Shown in pieces: positions 48,401-58,000 of a DNA stretch of 64,000 nucleotides (position 1 is the first letter of the stretch; every line of letters begins with the position of its first letter). Both the position numbers and the translations under genes were made by a program. This DNA comes from Oligosphaera ethanolica (GTDB lineage Bacteria > Verrucomicrobiota > Lentisphaeria > Oligosphaerales > Oligosphaeraceae), in contig NZ_JAUSVL010000001.1 of the NCBI RefSeq assembly GCF_030814695.1, positions 310,001 to 374,000 on the forward strand, given 5' to 3'. The notes under the pieces are model-generated. The model made no database searches. It worked only from the letters and a program-made list of their open reading frames with translations, and was not told the origin of the DNA.

Positions 48401-49195
48401 ATCATGATCCACCAGCTCTTCTTCGAGGACGCGACCATTCTCGGCGACGACACCGCCGGCACGGGACTACCCTTCGAACAAATTGAGCTCGAGGCCGCCA
48501 AAGGCTCCGAACCCGCCAGCGAAGAAACCGAAGTGCAAAAACGCTATCGAGAGGCCCTCGACCATAACGGCTATGTCAATGCCCAGGACATCGCGAACCT
48601 CGAAAAAGACCTGCTGGCCTACGGCCTTGGCATGAAGACCGTGCGGCTCAAGGCACCCGAAGCCAACATGCTGCGCTTCAGTCAAAAAGGCGCCCTCGTT
48701 CAAGCCGAAATCCTCGAGGAACTCCATCCGTCCGACGCCAATAAGCGCATGGCGCCCATCGACTTCATCGAGGCGCTCGACAAAATCGCCGCCACCAAAA
48801 CGGATCCCTGCCCCGAACCCGACCGCTTCCCAGACGACTACGAAACCATCGAAAAGCGCATGGATACGCCACCCGACCTAACCATGATCAGCCCGGGTAG
48901 CAGAACACGCAGTCGCTTGACCCAAAAAGCAGAAAATATTCTTTTTGAATGGCAGAGAAGGTACTCTGACGGCAACAGTACCGCGCTGTATTCCGCCTGC
49001 CAGCAGGGCCGGCTATCCAAAAAGCAAATGGAAGACATCATCGACTTGGGAAATAATGCTTCCATCGCTGAGATTAACGAACTCATCTCGCAACTGCAAC
49101 CGACGCCAGCGCCGGAGTTACTGCCGGTCACAGAGTCAAAGGCAGCGACCTTTCACGAACACGACACCATATTGACCTTCGTCAATGACAAATAA
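45497..49195 (+). CDS. PLD-like/SF2 helicase fusion A (putative restriction/defence)
   Basis: This 1232-residue protein starts at the ATG at 45497 after GGAGGGAGAG; the frame to 45338 enters the repeat array. The N-terminal phospholipase-D-like domain has H170-G-K172 and I189-G-S-S-N193-F-S. A Snf2/SF2-type motor follows: VGLGKS (K333), DEAH 404-407, TATPFNNRPADL, FTMFIDSARFLAQEL, TTDKFSEGVNLNRA and QRLGRFNRI. The C-terminal ~250 residues are helical and unassigned. PLD domains in this setting are usually nucleases. The gene lies 12 nt before an Eco57I-type methyltransferase, so it is probably the translocating/cleaving partner of a restriction system. It is paralogous to the gene at 55024. 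Confidence 0.88.
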   Translation: MSGKNDAMSRADETPCAANADPQLSLLHWDNQNPPCPNRMGKILSEQLTAAEQMDVLTGYFYFNGIPELYAALKAKNKADKPFTLRILVGMEAQIGAKDFAHALVEVEPPPNQSPEERKKRYKENLLAALSKVPSKDKTNTDAGLYNLFVEMLTHQTLRLQLKQTRVPNHGKLYLFYPQTNQSPASYIIGSSNFSKQGLAERQELNVQVHKDGDHAAELARLFNALWNDGSDDIIEVNPKKGSPEDTSGTTPDGLKRDSPYRRPTPFEGYMALMKHYLGNSALDGDLKKSFLDAIEKARYTSFQYQLKGAAHAIRIIRDHGGVIIADAVGLGKSVTAALIATQAHPGGGIIIVPPTLVDDWETEYLKKFKLDAPGRPWKVFPMTDLVKAAAYCEKNPIGMVIVDEAHRFRNPKIEDYEKLKQLCQNRRVVLLTATPFNNRPADLASLVDLFAARNDKLPEQPQLSIYDYICEQDKKYQELVFLERNWNRLSRPRTVKTSFQTLKAKYEKPIIEEEKVSRPAIKDKKDIRPALEDIGKGLFATLHPYVVRRNRSDLKENPVYFENGGPITMPKQEVHGEYYALAPAQNQAFMAVLSVFQHSADREQATPNQISGAANHAATGTAGAGFACTIYRVAEFVAAEGNEETGNYLDNYRSMTLRHLLRRFESSPYAFQRSVQKLLDRYTQAIKDLQDPEKLYYFPQGLDAGDDTDDDDLPAADLKNLRYCRPGAKIPGIPFLPGQDEVFIAGLQADLKVLRCLQDHAVTLVQKDSKLALLKEKIAPAVKQQPDEPDPLLADEAAGDLPSEGAPRRVVIFTMFIDSARFLAQELAKEFGDNAVMLAIDKQQGDIKDNLDLRKVKLVHATSNVNACFDVKADTKNLWTAPRILVTTDKFSEGVNLNRAGLMVNYDIPWNPVRIIQRLGRFNRINACWFKTIHAYNLYPEYQRADSHGKPAGADWASPQDIAAQKLIMIHQLFFEDATILGDDTAGTGLPFEQIELEAAKGSEPASEETEVQKRYREALDHNGYVNAQDIANLEKDLLAYGLGMKTVRLKAPEANMLRFSQKGALVQAEILEELHPSDANKRMAPIDFIEALDKIAATKTDPCPEPDRFPDDYETIEKRMDTPPDLTMISPGSRTRSRLTQKAENILFEWQRRYSDGNSTALYSACQQGRLSKKQMEDIIDLGNNASIAEINELISQLQPTPAPELLPVTESKAATFHEHDTILTFVNDK

Positions 49196-49207
49196 GGATG
49201 AGAAGCC

Positions 49208-52200
49208 ATGTCCACACCTGTAGAAATCACCAACCTGATCAGCGCCATTTCGCCGGAAAACATTGAAAAGTTCTGCCGTTTGAAGTTCGGCGATTACGGC
49301 TTTGAACGCTGCCGCACAGGATCAGGTGGGTATTTTGGCGTTAAGTGCTCAGTCGACAAGGCGAACCCTAATCATGCCCGCGCCCTGCGTCAGTTTTCCG
49401 ATGTTTTAAGAGACGGCGTAGTCAAGGTCATCGGCCGAGTTTTTGGCAGTACCCCAGACGCCATTCCCATGCTGGTCTATTCCGTGCCCATGAAAGGGTC
49501 TATCACCAGCCGTTCATCCAAAGGGAAGCAGGCGGAATTCGCCAAGTATGTGCTGAATGAAGCTATTGACTATATCGCCAAGTACAACCCTGGCTGGTCA
49601 ACTCGATATCATACTGGCCTCTTCTTCTTCCACGACGAGGAGGGCAATTTCCGTCTGAGTCTGATCTTTACCACAGAAAAGCGCTTTCGCCGCTTCACCT
49701 ACTTCGTCGAGAAGGACTCCACGGGAACCAAGAACCGCAGCTTCCGCTATCGCATGACCAACAGCGCCAATGACAAGGCCGCCAGCGGTGAAGTCGAAAG
49801 ATGGAAGAGCTTTCACGACGTCGAAAGGGCCTTCAGCGTCGAAGAGCTGACGAAGGAATTCTACAAGGAGCTCTTCGCCTGGTATGAGCGGGCAGTGGCC
49901 TCACCGGAAGTGATTTTCCCCTGCGAGACCGCCAAGCCAAAAGAAGGCGAAAATGAGGATGTCTTCCGCGCCCGCGTCAAATCCGAGCAGGTCATCCGCC
50001 TCATCACCCGGCTGCTCTTCGTGTGGTTCATCAAACAGAAGAATCTGGTGCCCAATGACCTGTTCGATCGCTGGCGCCTGGAGGAAATCCTCAAGTCGTT
50101 CGAACTCACAAAGGGCGACAACTACTACCGGGCCATATTGCAGAATTTGTTCTTCGCCACCCTCAACTCGGAAATTGACTGCCGGGCTTTTGCAGCCGAC
50201 GGCTCGCGGGATGAAAATCGCGAGCACTTCGACATCAAGACGCTCTATCGCTACAGCGGCGACTTTGCCATTCCCAAGGATGAAGTCCTCAAGCTCTTCT
50301 GCAGCATCCCCTTTCTCAACGGCGGTCTTTTTGAATGCCTGGATCGCGGCCGCGACTACTTTGACGGCTTTTCCCGAAACAAAGACAAGGTGGCCCATGT
50401 CCCCAATGCCTTCTTCTTTGCCGACGACGAAAAGGCGCCCGGCCTGATCCCGCTGCTGCAACGCTACAATTTCACCATCGACGAAAATGCACACGATGAC
50501 CAGGACATTGCCCTCGATCCCGAGCTCCTGGGCAAGGTCTTTGAAAACTTGCTCGGTGCCTTCAATCCAGAAACCAGCACCACCGCCCGCAATGCCACCG
50601 GCAGCTTCTATACCCCCCGCGAAATCGTCAACTACATGGTGGACGAAAGTCTCATCGCCTATCTGCAGACCAAACTGCAGCCAAACGACGGCGACCAGGC
50701 CGAAGCCCAGCGCGCCGAACATGAAAAACTCCTGCGAGAGCTCTTCGCCGACGGCGTCCGCCCGGCTGACGAGGCGCTCTGCCATCGCCTGGACGCAGCC
50801 CTGACGTCGGCGAAGATTCTCGACCCCGCCTGCGGTTCCGGCGCTTTCCCCATGGGCATGCTCCTGCGCATGGTCGAACTCCTGCGCATCCTGCGCCAGA
50901 TACCCGCCGGTGAATCGCTCTATGACCTCAAACTCCAGCTGATCGAAAACTGCATCTACGGCGTGGACATTCAATGCATCGCCGTCCAAATCAGCAAACT
51001 GCGCTTCTTTATCTCTCTCGTCTGCGAACAGACGCGAAGCGACGACACCGCCACCAACTACGGCATCAACCCGCTCCCAAACCTCGAAACCAAATTCGTC
51101 GCCGCCGACTCCCTGATCGGCCTGCCGGACATGAAGACGGAGCTACCCGGCTTCGACACCGCCAACATCGGCCAGCTCAAAACCGAACTCTGGGATATCC
51201 GCCACCGCCATTTCCAAGCCCGCACCTACCGCGAAAAGAAAAAACTGCGCCAGGAAGACGAGGCCAAACGCCAGGAAATCAAAGCGGCTATCACGCAAGC
51301 CATCGCGCCCAACCTTGAAAAACTGACACTGCTCGAAGCGGAACGCGCCAAAGTCGCTGACCCGAACTGGCAGGTGCGCGATAAGCCCCAGGACAACAAC
51401 TACCTCATTACTGACCTCGCTCCCGAAGTCAAGGAAAACACCCCCAACAAGTACGACGCCAACGCCCGTAAACGTAAGCTCCTGGACGCCGATATCGCCA
51501 CCGAAAAGAAAAAACAAAGCACTCCCGCCACGCTGATCGACGCCATGACCCGGCAACTCACCGACTGGAACCCCTACGACCAAAATGCCAGCTCACCTTA
51601 CTTCGACCCCGAATGGATGTTCAATGTCAACAACGGTTTCGATGTCGTCATCGGTAATCCGCCGTATGGCGCGGAAATAGATTCCGATGCCAAACAACAA
51701 GTTGAAGTATCAAACTCTCTTGATTCATCCGAATATTTCATTTACAAGTTTCTTTATTATTTAAAGCAACATTCTATCATTTCGTTCATTGTTCCAAAAT
51801 CAATTGTTTTTTCAAAAAAGTGGAGGTTCTCTAGGAACGTCATTTTAGATAATACTCTTGTTGCGATATCTGACCCAGGACTAATGTTTGAAAATGTTAA
51901 CCTAGAGACTTTTATTTTTGTCCTTCGGAAAAAACATTTAACTAAGAATAATATTGTGAAAAGAAGTTATTTTGATCCTATCAAAAAATGCACACCTAAT
52001 AAAACATTGTGCTCGTTATTACCACTGCCACAAGATACTATGAGACAATCAGACGCTTTCATTCTATCTTGTCTTTCAGATCAATCAATTAACATTATTG
52101 ATAAAATTAAGCTACGTAACCACTATCTTGGAGATATTAAACGGCAAGTATTTCGAGGTATATATGTAAGTGATAATGATAAAGCAAGACTATTACATAA

Positions 52201-53029
52201 GGGAAATTATAATTTCATTAACAAAGTTCCTGACGTCAGTAGATATGCTGTTAAGAAAATATATAAAATTGATCTATCTGACAAGAAATATGATGATAAA
52301 ATCAAGCATAATTCAATTGATCGAATTATAATCAAAGTTCTACGTGGAAATCGACTTGTTTGTACTTATATTGACAAGTGTTTACTGGCAACTGAAAAGC
52401 TAGTTAATCTTGTAATCAAAGATAGCAATTTTTCTCCAAAGTTTATAGCTGGTTGTTTGAACTCAACTTTCTGCTCATGGTATATTCAGAAGACATTATT
52501 TAGTGACATTACAGAGACCGCCCGGGTTATGGATGATCACTATCTATCCAAATGTCCTATTCCTGCCATATTGTATGAAGAGCAACAGCCTATCATTTCT
52601 CTTGTCGACCGTATCCTCACTGCAAAAGAGGCCAACCCCTCTGCAGACACATCGGAGTTGGAGGCCAAGATTGACCAGAAGGTCTATGAGCTCTACGGCC
52701 TAACGCCGGAGGAAATTGCGATAGTCGAGGCTGCCACGGCGAAGGTCCCGGCGGACGCCGACAAGAAGGGCGGCAAAGGCACTGATCAGGCTAGGAGCGC
52801 GGCTACCGACGATGACGCTGACGATGCGCCTGGAGCGCCCACCGTTGCGCCGGCTGCCGAGCCGGCTGGAGCGTCCTCCGTTGCGCAGACTGCCGAGCCG
52901 CCAGCCACTGCCGAGCCGAAGCGTCGTGGTCGTCCACCGCGGCGGCAGCAGCCCACCGCGCCCCCGGCAGCGTCTACGTCGAAGCGTGGTGATCATCAAG
53001 CGCCGGGGACACCGGTAACGGATATTTGA
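49208..53029 (+). CDS. Eco57I-type adenine-specific DNA methyltransferase (restriction-modification)
   Basis: This 1273-residue protein has an N-terminal ~480-residue region with short nuclease-like patches and a helical spacer. The methyltransferase core has motif I D539-P-A-C-G-S-G545 and catalytic motif IV N817-P-P-Y820. A target-recognition region follows. The tail is a low-complexity Ala/Pro/Arg linker (about 1180-1273, RRGRPPRRQQP). It should N6-methylate adenine in a specific site. Bases 51690-52620 (residues about 828-1137), just after NPPY, are strikingly AT-rich with A/T-ending codons while both flanks are GC-rich, indicating that the specificity module was replaced by transfer. It lies in one operon with the upstream helicase. 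Confidence 0.9.
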   Translation: MSTPVEITNLISAISPENIEKFCRLKFGDYGFERCRTGSGGYFGVKCSVDKANPNHARALRQFSDVLRDGVVKVIGRVFGSTPDAIPMLVYSVPMKGSITSRSSKGKQAEFAKYVLNEAIDYIAKYNPGWSTRYHTGLFFFHDEEGNFRLSLIFTTEKRFRRFTYFVEKDSTGTKNRSFRYRMTNSANDKAASGEVERWKSFHDVERAFSVEELTKEFYKELFAWYERAVASPEVIFPCETAKPKEGENEDVFRARVKSEQVIRLITRLLFVWFIKQKNLVPNDLFDRWRLEEILKSFELTKGDNYYRAILQNLFFATLNSEIDCRAFAADGSRDENREHFDIKTLYRYSGDFAIPKDEVLKLFCSIPFLNGGLFECLDRGRDYFDGFSRNKDKVAHVPNAFFFADDEKAPGLIPLLQRYNFTIDENAHDDQDIALDPELLGKVFENLLGAFNPETSTTARNATGSFYTPREIVNYMVDESLIAYLQTKLQPNDGDQAEAQRAEHEKLLRELFADGVRPADEALCHRLDAALTSAKILDPACGSGAFPMGMLLRMVELLRILRQIPAGESLYDLKLQLIENCIYGVDIQCIAVQISKLRFFISLVCEQTRSDDTATNYGINPLPNLETKFVAADSLIGLPDMKTELPGFDTANIGQLKTELWDIRHRHFQARTYREKKKLRQEDEAKRQEIKAAITQAIAPNLEKLTLLEAERAKVADPNWQVRDKPQDNNYLITDLAPEVKENTPNKYDANARKRKLLDADIATEKKKQSTPATLIDAMTRQLTDWNPYDQNASSPYFDPEWMFNVNNGFDVVIGNPPYGAEIDSDAKQQVEVSNSLDSSEYFIYKFLYYLKQHSIISFIVPKSIVFSKKWRFSRNVILDNTLVAISDPGLMFENVNLETFIFVLRKKHLTKNNIVKRSYFDPIKKCTPNKTLCSLLPLPQDTMRQSDAFILSCLSDQSINIIDKIKLRNHYLGDIKRQVFRGIYVSDNDKARLLHKGNYNFINKVPDVSRYAVKKIYKIDLSDKKYDDKIKHNSIDRIIIKVLRGNRLVCTYIDKCLLATEKLVNLVIKDSNFSPKFIAGCLNSTFCSWYIQKTLFSDITETARVMDDHYLSKCPIPAILYEEQQPIISLVDRILTAKEANPSADTSELEAKIDQKVYELYGLTPEEIAIVEAATAKVPADADKKGGKGTDQARSAATDDDADDAPGAPTVAPAAEPAGASSVAQTAEPPATAEPKRRGRPPRRQQPTAPPAASTSKRGDHQAPGTPVTDI
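51690..52620 (+). other. AT-rich, foreign-looking specificity segment inside the methyltransferase gene
   Basis: Base composition switches abruptly from the ~60% GC of the surroundings to clearly AT-rich sequence at about 51690 and back at about 52600-52620, without breaking the frame. The encoded stretch is rich in Ile, Asn, Lys and Tyr (for example KIYKIDLSDKKYDDK). Confidence 0.85.
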
Positions 53030-53045
53030 TGCCACGGGAGCGGAG

Positions 53046-53214
53046 ATGAAGAGACCTGCATCGCAGCAAACAGCCAGCCGCAAGGAGTCTGCGCAAGGCG
53101 CCTGCGGCGCTGCTGGCATGGACTTTGCCGCGCTGGTGTCGGCGATCCGCGAGGTTCATAGCCACTGTGCCGCGCAGGTGTGCCGGACTGTCAATGTGAC
53201 GCTGACGCTGCGAA
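53046..53214 (+). pseudogene. Truncated DUF1016/YhcG nuclease N-terminus
   Basis: After GGAGCGGAG a frame starts at 53046 (internal ATG 53118). It encodes MDFAALVSAIREVHSHCA followed by AQVCRTVNVTLTLR, which fits the start of the DUF1016_N domain, where the family normally continues RNWLIGYYI. The match ends at LTLR, and the next bases (from about 53215) are the hairpin repeat CGGTCAGTGTACACC. No continuation of the gene is found downstream. YhcG-type proteins are PD-(D/E)XK nucleases often linked to restriction loci. It reads as a gene cut by a repeat element. Confidence 0.65.
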
Positions 53215-53344
53215 GCGTCAGCGGTCAGTGTACACCCCGGCGCTTCGCTGGGACAATTTGCAGGAAACCCACGGCCAGTCGCCGCCCAGCCATTCGACCT
53301 TGATTTCCGCCGACCTTTACAGCAGCGGGTTTCATAGGAGTCAG
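53215..53344. repeat. Half hairpin plus 93-bp repeat (copy 2)
   Basis: 53215-53250 matches one arm of the 4737 palindrome. 53251-53344 is the 93-bp repeat, identical to 53669-53762 over nearly its whole length and inverted relative to 620-712. Confidence 0.85.
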
Positions 53345-53392
53345 TGATATTGGATGCCCGATATGCCGCCGACGTCAACCCTAGGCAAGCTA

Positions 53393-53590
53393 GTGAGTTC
53401 CATTGCCCCTTTGGTCCCAGTCAGCTTCGCCGACTGGGGCCAAAGGGGCCGAGGAACACGGGCGTAAAGGACGCGCTACCCAGGGCGGCGCGCGCCTTCG
53501 GCGCCGCTTGCCCTGGGCTAGTATGTTTCGCGCTTTCAGCGCTTCTGCCGCTTCGCGGCGGAAATGCACGACGAGAAAAGGCTGCTTGGT
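53393..53590. repeat. ~190-bp nested-hairpin repeat (inverted relative to 36980-37195)
   Basis: This contains CTTTGGTCCCAGTCAGC paired with GCCGACTGGGGCCAAAG, then GGGCGGCGCGCGCC/GGCGCCGC arms, then GCTTCTGCCGCTTCGCGGCG. It is the reverse complement of the block after the sensor kinase gene. The spacer 53591-53636 shows nothing. Confidence 0.85.
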
Positions 53591-53636
53591 TGAACAAGTG
53601 CCATAGATACCGTTAAATGAAGAGCATCGGTTTCAT

Positions 53637-53762
53637 AGGAGTAACCACCCCGGTGTTTTCCCCACCGGGGACAATTTGCAGGAAACCCACGGCCAGTCGC
53701 CGCCCAGCCATTCGACCTTGATTTCCGCCGACCTTTACAGCAGCGGGTTTCATAGGAGTCAT
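53637..53762. repeat. Half hairpin plus 93-bp repeat (copy 3)
   Basis: 53637-53668 carries CCACCCCGGTG...CACCGGGG from the hairpin family (variant seen at 14231). 53669-53762 is the third copy of the 93-bp repeat. Confidence 0.85.
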
Positions 53763-54044
53763 TGATACCAGCTCTGGGGACTTCTGAGACACCGATATTC
53801 CATCGGTTTTCGGCTCCGAAGGGCGCCATGTCCAGGGATGAAAGAAGGAACAAGAAAAGCCCAAATTCGGCCCGGAGGGCCGCACCATGCATAACCCCGG
53901 GCGAGGTGCCCGGAGGGCGCCGCAACCCGGGGTATGACAACAATCTAGAACTGCGCCCGGAGGGCGCCACATTGGTTTTTCCCGTCCCATCTCACTGCGC
54001 CAGCGAGAGGCATGTCGTGCATCCATTATCAATGGCTAACCGCT
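53759..54044. repeat. ITR-bounded element related to 1-619
   Basis: The left terminus TCATTGATACCAGC (53759-53772) and right terminus TTATCAATGGCTAACCG (about 54027-54043) are imperfect inverted repeats. The interior 53865-54030 repeats 450-619 of the window closely (gcccggagggcgccacattgg; gaggcatg[a/t]cgtgcatcc). No ORF is supported. Confidence 0.7.
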
Positions 54045-54107
54045 TACGCCGATGGCCGGTGTCACCGTGATCATTCCGGCAATAGACTCATCTTGGAGCT
54101 CGAAACC

Positions 54108-54809
54108 ATGACGAACGAAGCCAAAATAAAAAGCATCCTGGACACCCTGAACGAAGTCGGTGAAGAGCTCTTGGCCTTACCCGAGGATATGTTACTGAGT
54201 ATCGACCCGCGCGACAACGAGTCCATTACCACCCGCAGCGCCTTTCTCAAAGACTACAATATCCAGCTCGAACAATATTCAGCCAGTGTCACCCGCATCA
54301 CAACCCTATTGAAGAACTTTTTTGACGTGGACCCGGAACAAGAAGACGAAGAAAGCAGCATCGGCGAAAACACCCACCGCGACCGTATTGTGCAAGAGCT
54401 CGATCGCAACGAATCACACAGCTTGGATGAACCCTTTACCTTCAAACGACCCTACGGCTTTATCTTGAACGACCGCGCTTACAAAGGCTTGAAGACCTGG
54501 AAAAATCTCTACCTGCACGTGCTGAACTATCTCTATGAGAGCAACCCGTCACGCTTTGTCACCGTCACGCAAGAAAAAAAATGGATTTCACGCCGGGACA
54601 ACCCGACTTTTTCAGCCAATCCAAGTGACCTGCGCGTGGCCGCGCCAATTCCCGGCGACCTCCACGCCGAGGTCAATTTGTGTGCTAACGACATGGTCAA
54701 GAACATCAAGAAGCTGCTTGCGTCGTACGACATTCCTCTCTCAGCCATGAAAATTTACCTCCGCGAAGACCGCGATGCCGCAGCTGAGCCGGGCCATAGC
54801 CCCAGGTGA
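54108..54809 (+). CDS. Uncharacterised 233-residue protein of the restriction island
   Basis: The start at ATG 54108 follows GGAGCTC; the frame upstream to 54012 lies in repeat DNA. The N-terminal half (1-120) is helical and acidic with a coiled-coil look. The C-terminal half has a compact conserved-looking domain: PYGFILNDRAYKGLKTWKNL, SRFVTVTQEKKWISRR, NLCANDMVKNIKKLL and MKIYLREDRD. I have seen this domain style beside restriction systems but cannot name it. It sits between the methyltransferase and the second PLD-helicase on the same strand and could be a specificity, assembly or regulatory subunit. Confidence 0.75.
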   Translation: MTNEAKIKSILDTLNEVGEELLALPEDMLLSIDPRDNESITTRSAFLKDYNIQLEQYSASVTRITTLLKNFFDVDPEQEDEESSIGENTHRDRIVQELDRNESHSLDEPFTFKRPYGFILNDRAYKGLKTWKNLYLHVLNYLYESNPSRFVTVTQEKKWISRRDNPTFSANPSDLRVAAPIPGDLHAEVNLCANDMVKNIKKLLASYDIPLSAMKIYLREDRDAAAEPGHSPR

Positions 54810-55023
54810 CCACCCCGCCACCACGCAGTGGCGGTGACCCTATCAGATGAATGCCCCGCAGCCCCGAACAAGCTCCACACGCCTATCTACCAGCCAGAAA
54901 ATGGCCGCTGGCGTGGGAGAGAACTGCCACACCCACCGGCCGTGGCCGGCCGGACTGTCACGGCAGCCGCCAGCCAGCCCACTGGGCATGACACGCAACA
55001 AGAAATTATGGAGAACCGACACC

Positions 55024-58000
55024 ATGAGTCATCTATATACCATCAAACAGGCCGCCGCGCTCGGCGAAAAGCTGCGCGAACTGGCCAGCGACAGCACGCT
55101 CATCCGAGTGATGGGCGGCTTTTTTTACTTCTCGGCTCTAAAGTCCTTCCATGACGCCTTGGCGGCCAATCCCCGTGTCGCCCTGCGCATCATCGTCGGC
55201 ATGGACGTTGAGCTGCATTACTCCCATCTGGTGGAGATCAACCGCCGCGAACCCAACGAGTCCAACATCACGGCGCTACCGGGCGATCGCGAGCTGATTG
55301 AGGCGTACCTGGAGAGCCTGCGCACGGCAATGGGCGCCCCTGAACTGGACATCGCGACGTTCCACGAGCGCCTGCCGCTTTTCATCGACCTGCTGAAAAA
55401 CGGCCGCCTGCATATCCGCCGCAGCCGCAATCTCACCTACGCCCGTGCTTGTCTCTTCGATCGCGATTCCGGCGAGCTCTTTTCCCAGGTCGACTGGCTG
55501 ACCGGAAGTATTGACCTATCCCAGCCAAAGCTGACCGTGCAGAACCAGGTGCAGGTCGGCAGCCGCGACTTTGGTGTCGATGAATTGGCCGAGCAGTTCG
55601 AGCAACTGTGGGACGACGGCGTGGTGCTGACCGAAGACCCCGACACGCTGAAACGCATTCTGGCCATCCTCGAGCACGAGTCCATCGCCGCGGCAGTCAC
55701 GCCCTACGAAGCCTATGGCCTGCTGCTGAAGATTTATCTCGACTTGCAAAAGCAGGTGAACGCATCGGCCTACCTCAGCCAGATTCTTGAGGACCATGAT
55801 TACACCAAATACCGCTACCAGCTTGACGCGGTGGACCAGGCCCTCACCATCCTCCAGGAATACAACGGCGTCATCATCGCCGACGTCGTCGGCCTCGGCA
55901 AGTCGGTCGTTGCCAGTCTGATCATCAACGGCATCAAGAAACGCGGAATCATCATCGCGCCGCCGGGACTCATCGGCGACGCCCAAAAACGCGAGTCCGG
56001 CTGGCAGGACTACAAGAGCGATTTCCGCTTCTACGACTGGGAAATTTTTTCGTGTGGTCTGTTGGAGGACGCCTGGAACTACGTCAAGGACCGTCCCGAC
56101 ATCGAAGTCGTGCTTATTGACGAGGCGCACCGTTTCAAGAATCAGGAAACCGAAGACTACGAGACCCTCTCGGACATCTGCCGCGGCCGCAAAGTCATTC
56201 TGCTGACCGCCACGCCCTTCAACAACCGCCCTGCTGACATCTTCGCCCTGCTCAAGCTCTTCGTCGTCCCTGGCTGCTCCAACATCACTCTTGATGACCG
56301 CCTGGAACACCGCTTCGCGACCTACGACAATGTCTTCAGCCAGCTGTCATTCATTCAGAAAAACCTGAAGAAGGAAGACGACGAAACCGTCAAGCGCGTC
56401 CGCAGCGCCTACGAAAAGCTGCACTGGCAATTCGAACGCCACGCTCCCGACGGTGACATCGATCCCCGCCTGATCAAAAAATGGTCACGGAAAATGGCTC
56501 GGGAGATACGCAAAATCCTCGAGCCGATCATCATCCGCCGCAATCGCATTGACCTGCGCAATGACCCGGACTACCGCAACGAGGTCAGCGAACTGTCCGA
56601 CATGCAGCCGCCGGCAGAGCAATACTTCGAACTGACGCCGGAACAATCGCGCTTTTACGACGACATCATCGGCACCTACTTCGGTGAAGGCGGCAGTTTC
56701 CGTGGCTGTCTGTATCAGCCATTCCTCTATGAAGGCAAAACCGGCGCCGGCCGCGGCGGGCAAGACCTGCACCGCGAGAGCATCCAGCAGCAAAACTTGT
56801 ACAGCTTCATGTGCAGGCTGCTCGTGCGACGCTTCGAAAGCTCATTCGGGGCCTTTGCCCGCAGCATTGACAAATTCATCGTCAGCCATGAACAAGCACG
56901 GGATTTTATCCGCAAACATAACCGCTACATCATGAACCGTACGCTCCTGGAGCGACTCTACGCCAAGGACGCTGACGACGTCGAAGCCGCCCTGGAAGAC
57001 TTCGCCAGCGAAAGTGATGTGGACTTGACCCCGCGCAACAAGCGGGTCTATGAGGTCGCTGCTTTCGCGCAAAAGGACCAATTCCTGGCCGATCTCGATC
57101 ACGACATCGCGCTCTTCCACGAGGTGCAAGACAAGCTCAAGCAACTTGATCTGACGCAGAACGATCCCAAAGCCGCCCGCCTGACCGACGTCGTCAAGGC
57201 CGTGCTCGCCAGCAAACACCCCGACATTGCGCACAAAAAAGGCGAGCCCAAACGCAAGGTGATCGTCTTCTCGGAATACGCCGACACCGTGAAGCACCTG
57301 GCTGACTACCTCGAAACGCATTTCCCCGGCCGGGTGCTGAGCGTCAGCGGCAATACGTCCAAACAACTCAAACAAACCCTCGCCGCCAATTTTGACGCCG
57401 GCTTTGGCAAAAAGGGCAAGCCCCTGGACCAGTACGACATCCTGGTCGCCACCGACAAGATGTCGGAAGGCCATAATCTCAATCGCGCCGGCCTGGTCAT
57501 CAATTACGACATACCATGGAACCCCACGCGCGTCATCCAACGCGTCGGACGCATCAACCGCATCGGCAACAAGGTCTTTCAGAATCTCTACATCTTCAAC
57601 TTCTTCCCAACCGAACGCGGAGCGGACATCAACCGCAGCCGCGAAATCGCCGCCGCGAAGATGTTCATGATCCACAACACCATCGGCGAAGACGCACAAA
57701 TCTTTGACATCGACGAGACCCCCGAGGCGTCCAGTCTCTTCCGCAAACTCCAGCAGAACCCCGAAGACAGCGAGGAAGAAAGCTTCCTGACCAGCGTGAA
57801 AAAGGCCTACCTGGCCATGCTGGAACAACACCCGGACATGGCCCAGCGCCTGCAACACCTGCCGCACCGCATTAAAACCGCCCGCACCGGCGACAGTAAT
57901 GCGCTCTATCTGTTCAAACGCAAGGGACTGGGGCTGTTCACGATCTACGTGCCCGAAATTGATGGTGCCGAACGCCTCCGCGCCGAATCCACAACCATGG

